Assembly (NCBI GenBank): GCA_963771735.1
Contig: CAVYUN010000003.1
Coordinates: forward strand, 124,001-188,000
Reading direction: 5' to 3'
Length of the DNA: 64,000 bases
Origin: 66-474 sp963771735
GTDB taxonomy: Bacteria; Pseudomonadota; Gammaproteobacteria; Xanthomonadales; Rhodanobacteraceae
In this document: one piece after another, positions 1 to 8,265 of the stretch
Layout: every line of letters begins with the position of its first letter
How positions within the stretch are numbered: the stretch's first letter is position 1
Translations under genes and position numbers: made by a program
The notes under the pieces: generated by a model
What the model saw: only the letters and a program-made list of their open reading frames with translations
Database searches by the model: none
Told to the model about the DNA's origin: nothing

Positions 1-180
1 CCACAAGTGGCAACGACAACGCACTTGAGTCGGTGCACGCGCTGCTGGACATGCAGACATCGGCCTGAAAGAACCTGTACTCGAAATTGGAATCTCCCGC
101 TGCGGGTTCGATATTCCGGCACTGTCCGGAAGGATCGTCGACTCGACACGGCACGCTTGTTGGGCAATGAGGTGGTACGG
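1..180. other. Window start, no gene recognised
   Basis: An open frame runs through this stretch into the hydrolase gene that begins at 181, but its residues look like random GC-rich translation (Arg/Cys/Thr rich) and a good ribosome binding site and signal peptide both place the real start at 181. It presumably holds the hydrolase promoter; I see no clear -35/-10 pair. Confidence 0.5.
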
Positions 181-1227
181 ATGAGCAAGGGTTGGTCTGC
201 ACTGGTTTTCCTCGCATTCGCCGGCGTGGCCGTCGGCGCTCCGGCATGGCAGGTCAAGCCGTCGCCGGAGATCGTCCATCGCGACGTGCACTTTTCCGAC
301 CGCGGCGCCGATCTTGCCGGCACGCTGTACGAACCGCGCACCGGAACGCACCTGCCGGCGGTCGTCGTGTTGTGGGGCGCGGAAGTGCCGACGCGCAAAT
401 TCGCGCTCTACCGGCATCTCACCCAGGGCCTGCCCGCCATGGGCATCGCGGTGCTGGTCTTCGACCGCCGCGGCAGTGGCGCGTCCACCGGCAGCATGCA
501 CGGTTCCGACTACCAGCTTCTCGCAGGCGATGGCGTGGCCGCGGCACGTTTCCTGTCGCGGGAACCGCGCATCGACCCGCACCGGATCGGCTATTGGGGG
601 CTCAGCCAGGGCGGCTGGCTCGCAGTGCTGGCCGCGAGCAGGGATCGGCACGCCGCGTTCGCGGTGTCGGTTTCCGCCCCGCTGGTCACGCCGGCCGAGC
701 AGATGGATTTCGCGGTGGCGAACCTGCTCACGGTCCGCGGTTTCACGCACGCCGATATCACGCAAGCCATCGCCGTTCGCCATGCCTGGCAGGGATTCCT
801 GCGCGGCGATGTTTCCTTCGCCACCGCGCTGACGGCGATCCGGCATGCCCAGGCGCGGCCGTGGTTCAAACTGGAATTCATGCCCGACGCGGCCGAATTC
901 GCCAGGGAGCCGGTGAACCAAGCCTGGAAGAAGGACATGGACTACGATCCGCTACGCATCGCCGCGCAGGTCACCGTGCCGACCTTGTTCATCTACGGCG
1001 GCGCCGATCCGTGGGTGCCGGTCGCGCGCTCGGTGCAGCGGCTGCAATCGCTGGTTAGCCAACACCCGAACCTCGAATACCGCGTGATCGCCGATGCCGA
1101 CCACACCATGATGTTGCCGAAAAAAACCATAATGGCGTTCGACCATCGGACGCTGCTCGACGAAGCGCCGCAGGCGCCGGCCTACTTCATGCTGCTGGCG
1201 AGCTGGATCGAACGGCACACGCACTGA
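181..1227 (+). CDS. Secreted alpha/beta hydrolase
   Basis: A 348-residue serine hydrolase of the alpha/beta fold, probably acting in the periplasm. Residues 1-20 form a signal peptide (hydrophobic stretch ending GVAVGA). The nucleophile elbow is GLSQGG with Ser142; the likely acid is Asp276 in the YGGADPW segment and the base His308 in ADADHTM, so the triad is complete and in the usual order. The oxyanion region precedes it (FDRRGSG around 94-100). The start at 181 is chosen because GAGG lies about 8 nt upstream and the signal peptide follows directly. The next gene starts 15 nt after the stop, so the two are probably co-transcribed. Substrate cannot be told: related proteins include esterases, acyl-CoA-like hydrolases and peptidases of the dienelactone hydrolase type. 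Confidence 0.8.
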   Translation: MSKGWSALVFLAFAGVAVGAPAWQVKPSPEIVHRDVHFSDRGADLAGTLYEPRTGTHLPAVVVLWGAEVPTRKFALYRHLTQGLPAMGIAVLVFDRRGSGASTGSMHGSDYQLLAGDGVAAARFLSREPRIDPHRIGYWGLSQGGWLAVLAASRDRHAAFAVSVSAPLVTPAEQMDFAVANLLTVRGFTHADITQAIAVRHAWQGFLRGDVSFATALTAIRHAQARPWFKLEFMPDAAEFAREPVNQAWKKDMDYDPLRIAAQVTVPTLFIYGGADPWVPVARSVQRLQSLVSQHPNLEYRVIADADHTMMLPKKTIMAFDHRTLLDEAPQAPAYFMLLASWIERHTH

Positions 1228-1242
1228 AAGGAAACCCGCATC

Positions 1243-1686
1243 ATGCCGACTTATCGCGTGACCGAAAACATCGCGGCGCCCGCCGCCCGGGTCTGGGCAC
1301 CACTGCGCAACGTGCTTGCATGGCCGGAGTGGCTGCCCACGGTTACCTCCGTCACCCCGCTTGGCGTCAGCAACCTGGAGATCGGCGCGCGCTTCCGCGT
1401 GCTGCAACCGAAGCTGCGCCCGGCGATCTGGGAGGTCGTGTCCGTCCGCAAAGGCGAGGGCTTCGTCTGGCAGGCCGGATCGCCCGCCCTCGCCATGCGC
1501 GCCGGTCATGTCGTTGAACCGACGGGTCCGGAAACCTGCAAGCTCACCCTCGAGTTCAGCTTCTCCGGCCTGTTGTCGCCACTCGCCGGCCTGCTCGCCG
1601 GACCGCTCACGCGACGCTATATCGCCACCGAAGCCGCTTCGCTCAAGGCCGTGGCCGAAGCTGCGGGCGCCCCATCGCGACGCTGA
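1243..1686 (+). CDS. SRPBCC (START/polyketide cyclase-like) protein
   Basis: A 147-residue cytosolic protein of the SRPBCC superfamily. The family pattern is visible: an N-terminal strand with TENIAAPAARVWA, then WPEWLPTV near residues 27-34 (the typical helix-grip entry), a central beta-sheet, and a long C-terminal helix (YIATEAASLKAVAEAAG). Such folds bind hydrophobic ligands in an internal cavity; the ligand here is unknown. AAAGGA lies upstream of the ATG, and the gene follows the alpha/beta hydrolase by 15 nt, consistent with one transcript. Confidence 0.75.
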   Translation: MPTYRVTENIAAPAARVWAPLRNVLAWPEWLPTVTSVTPLGVSNLEIGARFRVLQPKLRPAIWEVVSVRKGEGFVWQAGSPALAMRAGHVVEPTGPETCKLTLEFSFSGLLSPLAGLLAGPLTRRYIATEAASLKAVAEAAGAPSRR

Positions 1687-1713
1687 ACAGCGTACGCAAA
1701 TGACATCAACTTA

Positions 1714-2046
1714 TTATTCGATTTTTCCTGCGGGCCGCGGAGTGCTCATTGCCCTCCGCGGACGGGATGCCCGCGCTTGACGCGCGTTACGTCGCGCCAT
1801 GAAAAAGCCGTTGAAGGAAAGACGCCCCGTAGCCGGATCACTGGTCAACCTTTCCGGCGTCACGATGTCGCCCGAATGCAGCAGCCCGCCATCGTAGAAA
1901 ATCATGCGATTCCAGCGTGCCGGGACCCTGCCCGTCCGGGTGAAGCAGCCGTTGTCGCCGATCATGTACCCCGGTCTCATCCCGTAACGCTGCGTGAACT
2001 GATCGGCATGCATGCGGGTCGCATCGTCGAACGGTCGCAGAGTGGT
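1714..2046 (-). pseudogene. DUF6445-family remnant (C-terminal part only)
   Basis: The frame reads LRPFDDATRMHADQF, then RPGYMIGDNGCF, VPARWNRMIFYDGGLLHSGD and, near the end, RLSFNGFF. This is the C-terminal third of the DUF6445 family, 2-oxoglutarate-oxygenase-like proteins often encoded beside tryptophan halogenases. The usual length is about 220-240 residues; only about 110 remain, and the upstream sequence runs straight into the 3' end of the RIO-kinase gene with no N-terminal domain. I read it as a truncated pseudogene. A tryptophan halogenase wreck lies 1.8 kb away on the same strand, which fits a broken-up halogenase locus. Family assignment is from memory of conserved motifs. Confidence 0.6.
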
Positions 2047-2098
2047 GGGCCGCGCCGATGCGGAACGCAGCGCGCAAGACGAACCCGCCCGCGCCGGC

Positions 2099-2956
2099 TC
2101 AACCCTCCGCCTGCGCCAGCTCGCGTCCCTGCTGGCGGATGATGGCTTCTTCGCGCGCGTCGATGATCGATTGCATCACGCTGTCGACGTCCACCGCGCC
2201 CTCGTCGAACACGAAGTGCCCGGTCAGTTCGCTGTCGGGCCGCAGTTGGCCCTGCTCGAACAGCGCCCACATTTCCTCGGCGTAATGGGTATCGAGCAGT
2301 TCCGGCGCGAAGCGCGACAGGCTGATCGTGATGTTGCCCACGTCGCGCCGCAACATGGTGCGCGCGGCGTTGTTGCCGGCGGCGCTGACCACCTGCGGCA
2401 GATCGATGATGACCGGGCCATCGGCCGCCACCAGCACGTTGTATTCGGACAGGTCGCCGTGGATCAGCCCTTCGCACAACATGCGCGCGACCTGGCGGAC
2501 CAGCAAGCGATGGTATTCGCGCGCCGTCTGCGCCGACAGTTCCACCTCGCCCAGCCGCGGCGCGGGAAAGCCGTCGGCATCGGCGACCAGTTCCATCACC
2601 AGCACCCCGGCGGAAAAAATGTACGGCCGCGGCACCCGCACGCCGGCATCCATCAACTGGTACAGCGCATCCGCCTCGGCATTCTTCCAGGCGGCCTCGG
2701 CTTCCCTGCGCCCGAACTTGCTGGCCTTGCCCATCGCGCGCGCCTGGCGGCTGCCGCGCACCTTGCGGCCTTCCTGGTATTGCGCGCGCTGCTGGAAGCT
2801 GCGCTGGGCCATGTCCTTGTAGACCTTGGCGCAGCGCACCTCGTTGCCCGTGCGCACGACATAGACCGACGCTTCCTTGCCGCTTTTCAGCGGGCGCAGG
2901 ACCTCGTCGATCACGCCGTCGTCGATCAGCGCTTGCAGGCCGGCGGGGGGAATCAT
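2099..2956 (-). CDS. RIO1-like serine/threonine kinase
   Basis: A 285-residue cytosolic protein close to the bacterial RIO1-type kinase family. The ATP-binding region is LKSGKEASVYVVR followed by CAKVYK (catalytic Lys). The catalytic loop is HGDLSEYNVLV and the metal-binding loop is IIDLPQVV, which replaces DFG as usual in RIO proteins. A middle stretch QYQEGRKVRGSRQARAMGKASKFGRREAEAAWKNAE is cut short here to its key feature: a basic RxxRQARAM patch typical of the family. The ATG at 2956 is chosen because homologues begin with a short leader before LQALIDDGVIDEV; a longer open frame to 3169 is the antisense of a duplicated STAS fragment. The upstream binding site is weak. In eukaryotes RIO kinases act in ribosome maturation; the role in bacteria is unknown. 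Confidence 0.85.
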   Translation of the reverse strand: MIPPAGLQALIDDGVIDEVLRPLKSGKEASVYVVRTGNEVRCAKVYKDMAQRSFQQRAQYQEGRKVRGSRQARAMGKASKFGRREAEAAWKNAEADALYQLMDAGVRVPRPYIFSAGVLVMELVADADGFPAPRLGEVELSAQTAREYHRLLVRQVARMLCEGLIHGDLSEYNVLVAADGPVIIDLPQVVSAAGNNAARTMLRRDVGNITISLSRFAPELLDTHYAEEMWALFEQGQLRPDSELTGHFVFDEGAVDVDSVMQSIIDAREEAIIRQQGRELAQAEG

Positions 2957-3032
2957 GCGTGGAAGGGCTCTTTGGTCAACCAATGACTGCCCATTATGAC
3001 TGATCGGCCGATAACCCTGGCCCGCTGACTGA

Positions 3033-3252
3033 ACCTGAAATTCGTCAACGCCATGCACGACAAGATCGGCAAGATCGCCCTGGTGACCAACAGCCCCATG
3101 GGCACCTTCGCCGACCACGTGCTGGATCCGCTGAGTGCTGGATCCGCTGATGCTGGCCAAGATCCGCAAGTTCGATTACGACCAGCGCCACGAGGCCATG
3201 GGCTGGTTGCAAGGCCGAGTGCCAGGCTTGCTCGAATCAATAGCCTCCGTCC
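3033..3252 (+). pseudogene. Duplicated 3' end of the STAS-like gene
   Basis: This stretch is a close copy of 7118-7318, the last ~55 codons and downstream flank of the STAS/SEC14-like gene at 6546. The shared segment starts at CCTGAAATTCGTCAACGC and continues past the stop into the flank, with decreasing identity. The copy has no start codon or N-terminal part. It also contains an exact 16-bp tandem duplication (GTGCTGGATCCGCTGA at 3119-3134 and 3135-3150) that breaks the frame. It is non-functional as a gene but marks a segmental duplication. Confidence 0.85.
3119..3150 (+). repeat. Exact 16-bp tandem duplication
   Basis: GTGCTGGATCCGCTGA occurs twice back to back (3119-3134, 3135-3150). 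The corresponding place in the intact gene (about 7203-7218) has a single copy, so this is a duplication private to the fragment, as expected from replication slippage in an unselected sequence. Confidence 0.9.
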
Positions 3253-3283
3253 CCTTTTGCGGCTTTTGCCACCATTTGCGGCA

Positions 3284-3811
3284 TCAATTCACGATCTGAT
3301 TGGCAAGCTGTTTCACGCGGTCCAGATAAAGTTTCTTGTTTCCGATCTTGCAGAGCACGACCATGCTGTCGAGCTCGTGCAACTCGTAGTTGATCTGCAG
3401 CTTGGACACCGCACGATCGATGGTGCGCTTGATGTGCCAGTGCCCGATATAGTCGACACCCAATCCGGTGATCGGAAACCAGAAGCCCGGAGCCGAGACC
3501 GGATAGCCCAGAGAGTTGTTGGCGTTGGGCACGACTTGCTGGAAGTAGTACTTCCCGGGCTTCACATTGATCGCGTAATAGCAGGTGTTGTCGTCCCCGC
3601 CACTGCAGGGGCGAAGCATGATCCTCGCGCTACTGTCCACGCTCTGAAGCATCCATTGACCAGGGAAGGGATCCGCCATGTAGGTCGGGCCGCTTGCGAG
3701 TACGAAATTCCTCGCGTTCGGATGCACGCACCCAGGATCGGCGACAGCTACCGGCGCGAGCAGCCACAAAGCGACTGCTGCGACGAGACCACGGCAAGCA
3801 TGGTTGAGCAT
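3284..3811 (-). CDS. Secreted protein of unknown function
   Basis: A 175-residue protein with a clear Sec signal peptide (residues 1-24, hydrophobic VAAVALWLLAPVAVA then ADP). The mature part has four or five cysteines (CVHPNA, RPCSGGDD, NTCYYAINV, VVLCKIG), suggesting disulfides, and a beta-rich composition with GKYYFQQVVP and GFWFPITGLGVDYIGHWHIKRT. GGGAGA precedes the ATG at good distance. I do not recognise the family. It stands alone between the STAS fragment and the halogenase wreck, and could be a passenger of that unstable region. Confidence 0.65.
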   Translation of the reverse strand: MLNHACRGLVAAVALWLLAPVAVADPGCVHPNARNFVLASGPTYMADPFPGQWMLQSVDSSARIMLRPCSGGDDNTCYYAINVKPGKYYFQQVVPNANNSLGYPVSAPGFWFPITGLGVDYIGHWHIKRTIDRAVSKLQINYELHELDSMVVLCKIGNKKLYLDRVKQLANQIVN

Positions 3812-3844
3812 CGAATTTCTCCCGTTGACACCGGACCAAGGTGA

Positions 3845-5389
3845 TCAAGCCGCCGTAACAGCCTGGGTTCCCGTCGCGGTCGACGCCGCGGCGCAATGCT
3901 TGCGGATGTATTCCGCATGCGTCGGCATCGCCTGCACGGCCTGGTCGATGACTTGCCGCAAGTCCGCCAGATACTTGGTGGCGTCGATGCGGGTGCGCAG
4001 GTCCGCCAGCGGATCGTGCCGCACCGGCATGATTTCCTGGCCGATGAACACGGCCAGCCAGTTCGCGTTCTGGAACAGCTCCAGCGACTTGGCGACGGTG
4101 CGGCCGCTGGCGCGGAACTGGTCGATCTTGTACTGCAGCGTGTCGGGGATGGCCATGCTGCCGGTCTCGCGCCACAGCGGCGCGTCGTCGCGCCGGGTGG
4201 CGTGGTAATGCAGGATCAGGAAATCGCGGATGCGCTCGTACTCGGCGCTGGTCAGGCGGTTGAATTCGCGCGCAACCAGCGGATCGAAATCGCGGTCCGG
4301 GAACAGCGCCAGCAGCCGCACCAGCGACGACTGCACCAGGTGGATGCTGGTCGATTCGAGCGGCTCCATGAAACCGGCGGCCAGGCCCAGCGCCACGCAA
4401 TTGCGGTTCCAGAACCGCCGGCGGCGTCCGGTGACGTAAAGCGCAGCAGGCGCGGTTCGCCGAGCGCACTGCCCTCGAGGTTCGCCAGCAGTTGCGCGGC
4501 CGCCGTGTCGTCGCCCAGGTAGCGGCTGCAATACACGATGCCGTTGCCCATGCGGTGCTGCAGCGGAATGCGCCATTGCCAGCCCGCCTCGTGCGCGGTC
4601 GCGCGGGTGTACGGCACGGAGCTTCCGCCGTGTTCGCTGGCCACCGCGACCGCGCGATCGCAGGGCAGCCACTGGTGCCAGACTCGTAGCCGGTCTTCAG
4701 CGCGCCTCTCGATCAGCAGCCCGCGAAAGCCGGAGCAGTCGATGAACAGGTCGGCTTCCACCACCGCGCCATCGGCCAGCGTCAGCGAACGGATGAATCC
4801 ATCCTCTGCCCGCAGCGCGACATCCACCACCTTGCCTTCGCTGCGCACCACACCGCGCTGCTCGGCGTAACGCCGCAGGAAGCGCGCGTACAGCGATGGC
4901 GTCGAAGTGGTAGGCGTAGTCGAAAGTGGACTGCACATAGCGCTGGTCGCGCAGCGGGCTGCGCGAAACGCCCGAGCCGCGCGGCGGCCCAGGCGAAGGA
5001 GTAATCCTGCAAGCGGCGTGGTGTCGCCACGCTGCGCGCTCGCGCAACCAGTACTGGTGGAACGGCACCGAGTCGAACGTCGACGCCGAACTGGCCGAAC
5101 GGATGGAAATAGCGCTGCCCGGCCGGCTCCAGTCGGCGGAAGTCGATGCCCAGCTTGAAGGTACCCTGGGTGGCGGCGAGGAACGCGTTCTCGTCGATGC
5201 CCAGCATGCGGTTGAACCGCTTGATCGGCGGCAGCGTGGCCTCGCCCACGCCGACCGTGCCGATCTCGTCCGACTCGATCAGCTCGATGCGGCAATTGCC
5301 CTGCAGCGCGTTCGCCAGCGCGGCGGCCGCCATCCAGCCGGCCGAGCCGCCGCCGCGATGGCGATGCGGCGGATGAGTCGATCGTTCAT
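3845..5389 (-). pseudogene. Flavin-dependent tryptophan halogenase, multiply frameshifted
   Basis: Pieces of one tryptophan halogenase (PrnA/RebH superfamily, normally ~500 residues) are spread over three frames in the right order. They are: MNDRLIRRIAI from 5389; GGGSAGWMAAAALA (FAD site) with VGVGEATLPPIKRF; SVPFHQYWLRE; LQDYSFAWAAARLGRF; TFDYAYHFDA; SLYARFLRRYAEQ with LFIDCSGFRGLLIE; and finally WNRNCVALGLAAGFMEPLES with TSIHLVQSSLVRLLALFP. At least six single-base shifts are needed: near 5355, 5065, 5035, 5011, 4975, 4900 and 4430. No in-frame stop is needed in any piece and the catalytic motifs are intact. The family chlorinates or brominates indoles or other substrates with FADH2. Either a recent pseudogene or an indel-ridden assembly; see findings. 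Confidence 0.8.
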
Positions 5390-5443
5390 TGGGACTCGCG
5401 CTTGAATATTGTCGGAAATGACCCGCCCCTCGGACCCTTTGCA

Positions 5444-5764
5444 TTAGCCTTCGTAAGTAGTCTTGTTTCGCCGTTTGCTCCGGCGTTTGAGCGGACCCGC
5501 GACAGGACAGATTTCAAAAGCAAATTGGGTGAGTGTGTTAACGAGATTGTCTGGCACGAGTTTGTAAACTACGAATTGGCCACGACGCTCGCCCACGATC
5601 AATCCGGCGTTTTCAAGGATTGCCAAGTGGCGTGAAATTGCCGGCGCGCTCATATCGAATTTCGCAGCAATGTCACCGGCAGGTAATTCTTGTTGTGACA
5701 GGTAAGCAAGTATCTTACGTCGCGGCGTTGAAGCCAATGCTTCGAAAATTTTCTCTTGCTTCAT
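5444..5764 (-). CDS. ArsR-family winged-helix regulator
   Basis: A 106-residue DNA-binding protein. It starts MKQEKIFEALASTPRRKILAYL, the usual ArsR opening, followed by the helix-turn-helix DIAAKFDMSAPAISRHLAIL (about residues 29-48) and the wing GLIVGERRGQFVVYKL. There is no metal-binding ELCVCDL-type motif, so it resembles the metal-independent SdpR-like branch. The ATG at 5764 fits family length; the ribosome binding site is weak and a TTG six codons upstream is possible. The gene sits just upstream of (divergent from nothing, same strand as) the halogenase remnant and downstream of a small membrane protein gene; control of one of them is plausible but unproven. Confidence 0.8.
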   Translation of the reverse strand: MKQEKIFEALASTPRRKILAYLSQQELPAGDIAAKFDMSAPAISRHLAILENAGLIVGERRGQFVVYKLVPDNLVNTLTQFAFEICPVAGPLKRRSKRRNKTTYEG

Positions 5765-5892
5765 CAGTAGGGCTTCATGCAATCACCGTGGACTCGGATA
5801 AATGTAGCGTAGCGCGTGTAGATTGGTCGTTGCTAGTGATCAGGACTATGGGCCCGGCATCGCTCCACGCCAGGCCCATAGTTGCATGAGGA

Positions 5893-6313
5893 TCAGCGAT
5901 CCGCTGGTGAAACATGCGGGAACCTCTTACCAGATGCGTCCCCATGCTCTTCCTCGTTGCGACGAACCCAAGCTGTTACTACCTGCCCATAACGCGCGAT
6001 CATCATCATGTTGAAGAAATGCATGGCACCGAGAATCAGGATCGAGAGGCCGATCTTGCTTCCGATGTACGGAATCATGTTCTGGAGAAGCTTCTGCGGA
6101 ATTCCATCCGTTCAGTCGGATTCCGATGAAACCGATGTTGATCAGGTAAAACCCGACCACCAGCAGATGGTTTGTCGATTTCGCCAAGATTTCATCTTGA
6201 CCGAAGCACTTGATCAGAAACACTTCTCCATTACGCGAGAGCGTACGTGCCACCCAGATCGTCATCGCGATCGACAGGACCAAGTACACCATATACCCAG
6301 TTTGCAGCGCCAT
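5893..6313 (-). pseudogene. Small conserved membrane protein, one frameshift
   Basis: The gene begins at 6313 with an excellent AGAGGAG site. The first frame gives three hydrophobic segments including LVLSIAMTIWVARTLSRNG and NHLLVVGFYLINIGFI. After about 6089 the expected continuation is in another frame: MIPYIGSKIGLSILILGAMHFFNMMMIARYG. Together these make a ~135-residue protein of a conserved bacterial membrane family of unknown function, recognisable by WVARTL...NHLLVVGFYLIN...MHFFN. The shift is explained by one extra T (minus strand GCTT instead of GCT at 6088-6089). So it is either a fresh frameshift mutant or a sequencing error. Confidence 0.7.
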
Positions 6314-6413
6314 AGCTTACTCCTCTGGTTGATATAGCCAATTGCTTATTTAACTATATTGTTAATCACAAAACCCAGAATGTCAATAGCTTTCTTGCGG
6401 AACAGTATCGAGC

Positions 6414-6461
6414 CATCGGCAGCTTCAGCCTCTGCTCCTTGGCGCGAGCGACGGCTTTCGG
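6414..6461 (-). repeat. hutU 3'-end copy, short and diverged
   Basis: On the minus strand this reads AKEQRLKLPMA, matching the C-terminus AKEQGLKLPMV of urocanase at 9466. It shares three base differences from the resident hutU with the longer copy at 8293-8400 (CGGCAGC, TTCAG, GCTCC), so both fragments derive from the same non-resident allele. About 46 of 55 positions match in this short stretch. Confidence 0.65.
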
Positions 6462-6545
6462 CCAAGGGCGCGGGAACGGACGGCGCCGCCTAGAATGTCC
6501 CCGACACCTTTTCCGCACCCGGCGCCACGACGGAGGAACAGCACC

Positions 6546-7286
6546 ATGTTGACCATGATCGAGGGACTTCCGGACCACGTGATCGGCATCAGGATCACCG
6601 ACAAGTTGCGCGCGGAGGATTACGAACAGCTGCTGATCCCGCTGGTCAACGAGAAGCTGGAAAAACACCCCAAGCTCGACCTGCTGTGCTGCATCGAAGG
6701 CGAATGGAAAGGCATGGAGGCCGGCGCGATGTGGCAGGACCTGCGGCTGGGGCTGGGCAGGTTCGGCCACTGGGCGCGCATGGCGATCGTCACCGACATC
6801 ACATGGATGGAGAACGCCATCAAGCTGTTCCGGCTGCTTTCGCCCGGAGAACTGCGTCACTTCGCCAGCGCCGGTTACGAGGCCGCCAGGGAATGGGTCT
6901 GCGAGACCAATCGCGCGCGCATCGACATCACGCTGGATGCCGATGCCGGCATCCTGGTGCTGGAACCCGTCGCGGACACGGCGCTGAGCGAAGACGATTT
7001 CGAGGCAGTCGGCCAGGCCATCGGCAACTACCTCAAGGATCACGACCGCCTTCGCGGCATCCTCATACACAGCCGAAAGTTTCCCGGCTGGCAGAGCATC
7101 GGCGCCCTGTTCGCGCACCTGAAATTCGTCAACGCTGTGCACGACAAGATCGACAGGATCGCGCTGGTCACCAACAGCCCCATGGGCACCTTCGCCGACC
7201 ACGTGCTCGATCCGCTGATGCTGGCCAAGATCCGCAAGTTCGATTACGACCAGCGCGACGAGGCCATGGGCTGGTTGCGAAGTTGA
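6546..7286 (+). CDS. Tandem STAS/SEC14-like (SpoIIAA-like) protein
   Basis: A 246-residue cytosolic protein made of two similar SpoIIAA-like domains (PF11964-type). The first, about residues 1-118, has VIGIRITDKLRAEDYEQLLIP and ARMAIVTDITWMENAIKLF. The second, about 135-246, has ILVLEPVADTALSEDDFEAV and IALVTNSPMGTFADHVLDP. The alternation of a strand, an acidic helix and a late TDxxW or TNSP segment is typical. The ATG at 6546 has GGAGGAA upstream. Function of the family is unknown; it may bind lipids or act as a regulator. The 3' end is duplicated at 3033-3252. It diverges from the Mrr gene, tail to tail. Confidence 0.75.
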   Translation: MLTMIEGLPDHVIGIRITDKLRAEDYEQLLIPLVNEKLEKHPKLDLLCCIEGEWKGMEAGAMWQDLRLGLGRFGHWARMAIVTDITWMENAIKLFRLLSPGELRHFASAGYEAAREWVCETNRARIDITLDADAGILVLEPVADTALSEDDFEAVGQAIGNYLKDHDRLRGILIHSRKFPGWQSIGALFAHLKFVNAVHDKIDRIALVTNSPMGTFADHVLDPLMLAKIRKFDYDQRDEAMGWLRS

Positions 7287-7339
7287 GCGTCAAGCTTGCC
7301 CGATTTAATTACGTCCGTCTTCTTCTTGCGATTAAAGCA

Positions 7340-8251
7340 TCAATCAGGCTCAAAATAATCGCTGTCAACTCGCTTGAGCGCATACGTCGCCTCCACGCCA
7401 ACGCCGACGCCAAACTGGATCATGAAATCTGCAAGTTGGCAGCCATCGATCAAGACAATCTTCTGTCCTAGGTTCTGCACGAACCGACGCGCCTCTCCGG
7501 TGAACGTCGATGTAGTAATCATGACGCCCTTGGCGGCGTGAAGACCGGCCATGGCTCCAGCGAATCCTTGGACGATAGGGCGCCCGACGCTTCCCTCCCA
7601 ACGTTTGGCCTGAAGGTAAATCTTGTCGAGCCCTAGCCGATCTTGGTCTATCACACCATCTATGCCACCATCACCGACACGTCCCACGGTACGCCCGGCG
7701 TCTTCGCGAGATCCGCCATACCCCATCGCTAGCATTACATCGACGACGACACGTTCGAAGAAGACAGGCGACGCGTCTTTGATGCGACCCAAAAGTTCAT
7801 CGGCTAGATCACGTTGCATCTGCGCGTGAAGACGCTCCAACTGCTCCCGCGGCGTTTCTTCCGAAGGTGCGGGCTCACCTCCTGACTGATCGCTTGAAGC
7901 GGGTTTTGAGCCTTTGGCCCATGTGACAAATTCCGGGTACTGCATTAACCACTTGTCATCGATAGTGTCTCGATTTCGCGCAAGGTCGGCTTTGCCACGG
8001 TCCGTAATACGCACGCGGCCCCAGCCGGGCGATTCCACAAGCCCTGCTTTTTTTAGGAACGTGCGCGCCCAAGCAATCCGATTGCGAAAGGTATGGTCTG
8101 TGCCACTTGGCAGCATTTCGGCCATATCTGTATCACTCAGTTTGGCTTCCTTCGCCAAGACGTCGTAGACATCGGCCATGCGATGAACCTCGCCGTCGCT
8201 CAACAATCTGAGCAACGGTAGATACCACCAGTCGTATTTCGGTACGGTCAT
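7340..8251 (-). CDS. mrr: Mrr-type restriction endonuclease
   Basis: A 303-residue type IV restriction enzyme that cleaves modified (methylated) foreign DNA. Residues 1-100 are the winged-helix Mrr N-domain (KYDWWYLPLLRLLSDGEVHR, then GWGRVRITDRGKADL). The C-terminal Mrr catalytic domain (about 160-300) carries the PD-(D/E)xK variant: Glu166, Asp198 in GDGGIDGVI, and Gln214-x-Lys216 in LQAKRWE, followed by GVMITTSTFT and KIVLIDGCQLADFMI. All expected residues are present, so it should be active. Preferred start is the ATG at 8251 (GGGGATGG upstream); a TTG at 8272 is possible. It lies 14 nt behind a chimeric small ORF and co-directional with the DUF2442/DUF4160 genes. Confidence 0.9.
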   Translation of the reverse strand: MTVPKYDWWYLPLLRLLSDGEVHRMADVYDVLAKEAKLSDTDMAEMLPSGTDHTFRNRIAWARTFLKKAGLVESPGWGRVRITDRGKADLARNRDTIDDKWLMQYPEFVTWAKGSKPASSDQSGGEPAPSEETPREQLERLHAQMQRDLADELLGRIKDASPVFFERVVVDVMLAMGYGGSREDAGRTVGRVGDGGIDGVIDQDRLGLDKIYLQAKRWEGSVGRPIVQGFAGAMAGLHAAKGVMITTSTFTGEARRFVQNLGQKIVLIDGCQLADFMIQFGVGVGVEATYALKRVDSDYFEPD

Positions 8252-8265
8252 GTCGCCATCCCCAA

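Noticed and set aside
2957..3169. N-terminal extension of the RIO kinase
   Set aside because: This part is the antisense of the duplicated STAS fragment; homologues start at the ATG at 2956.
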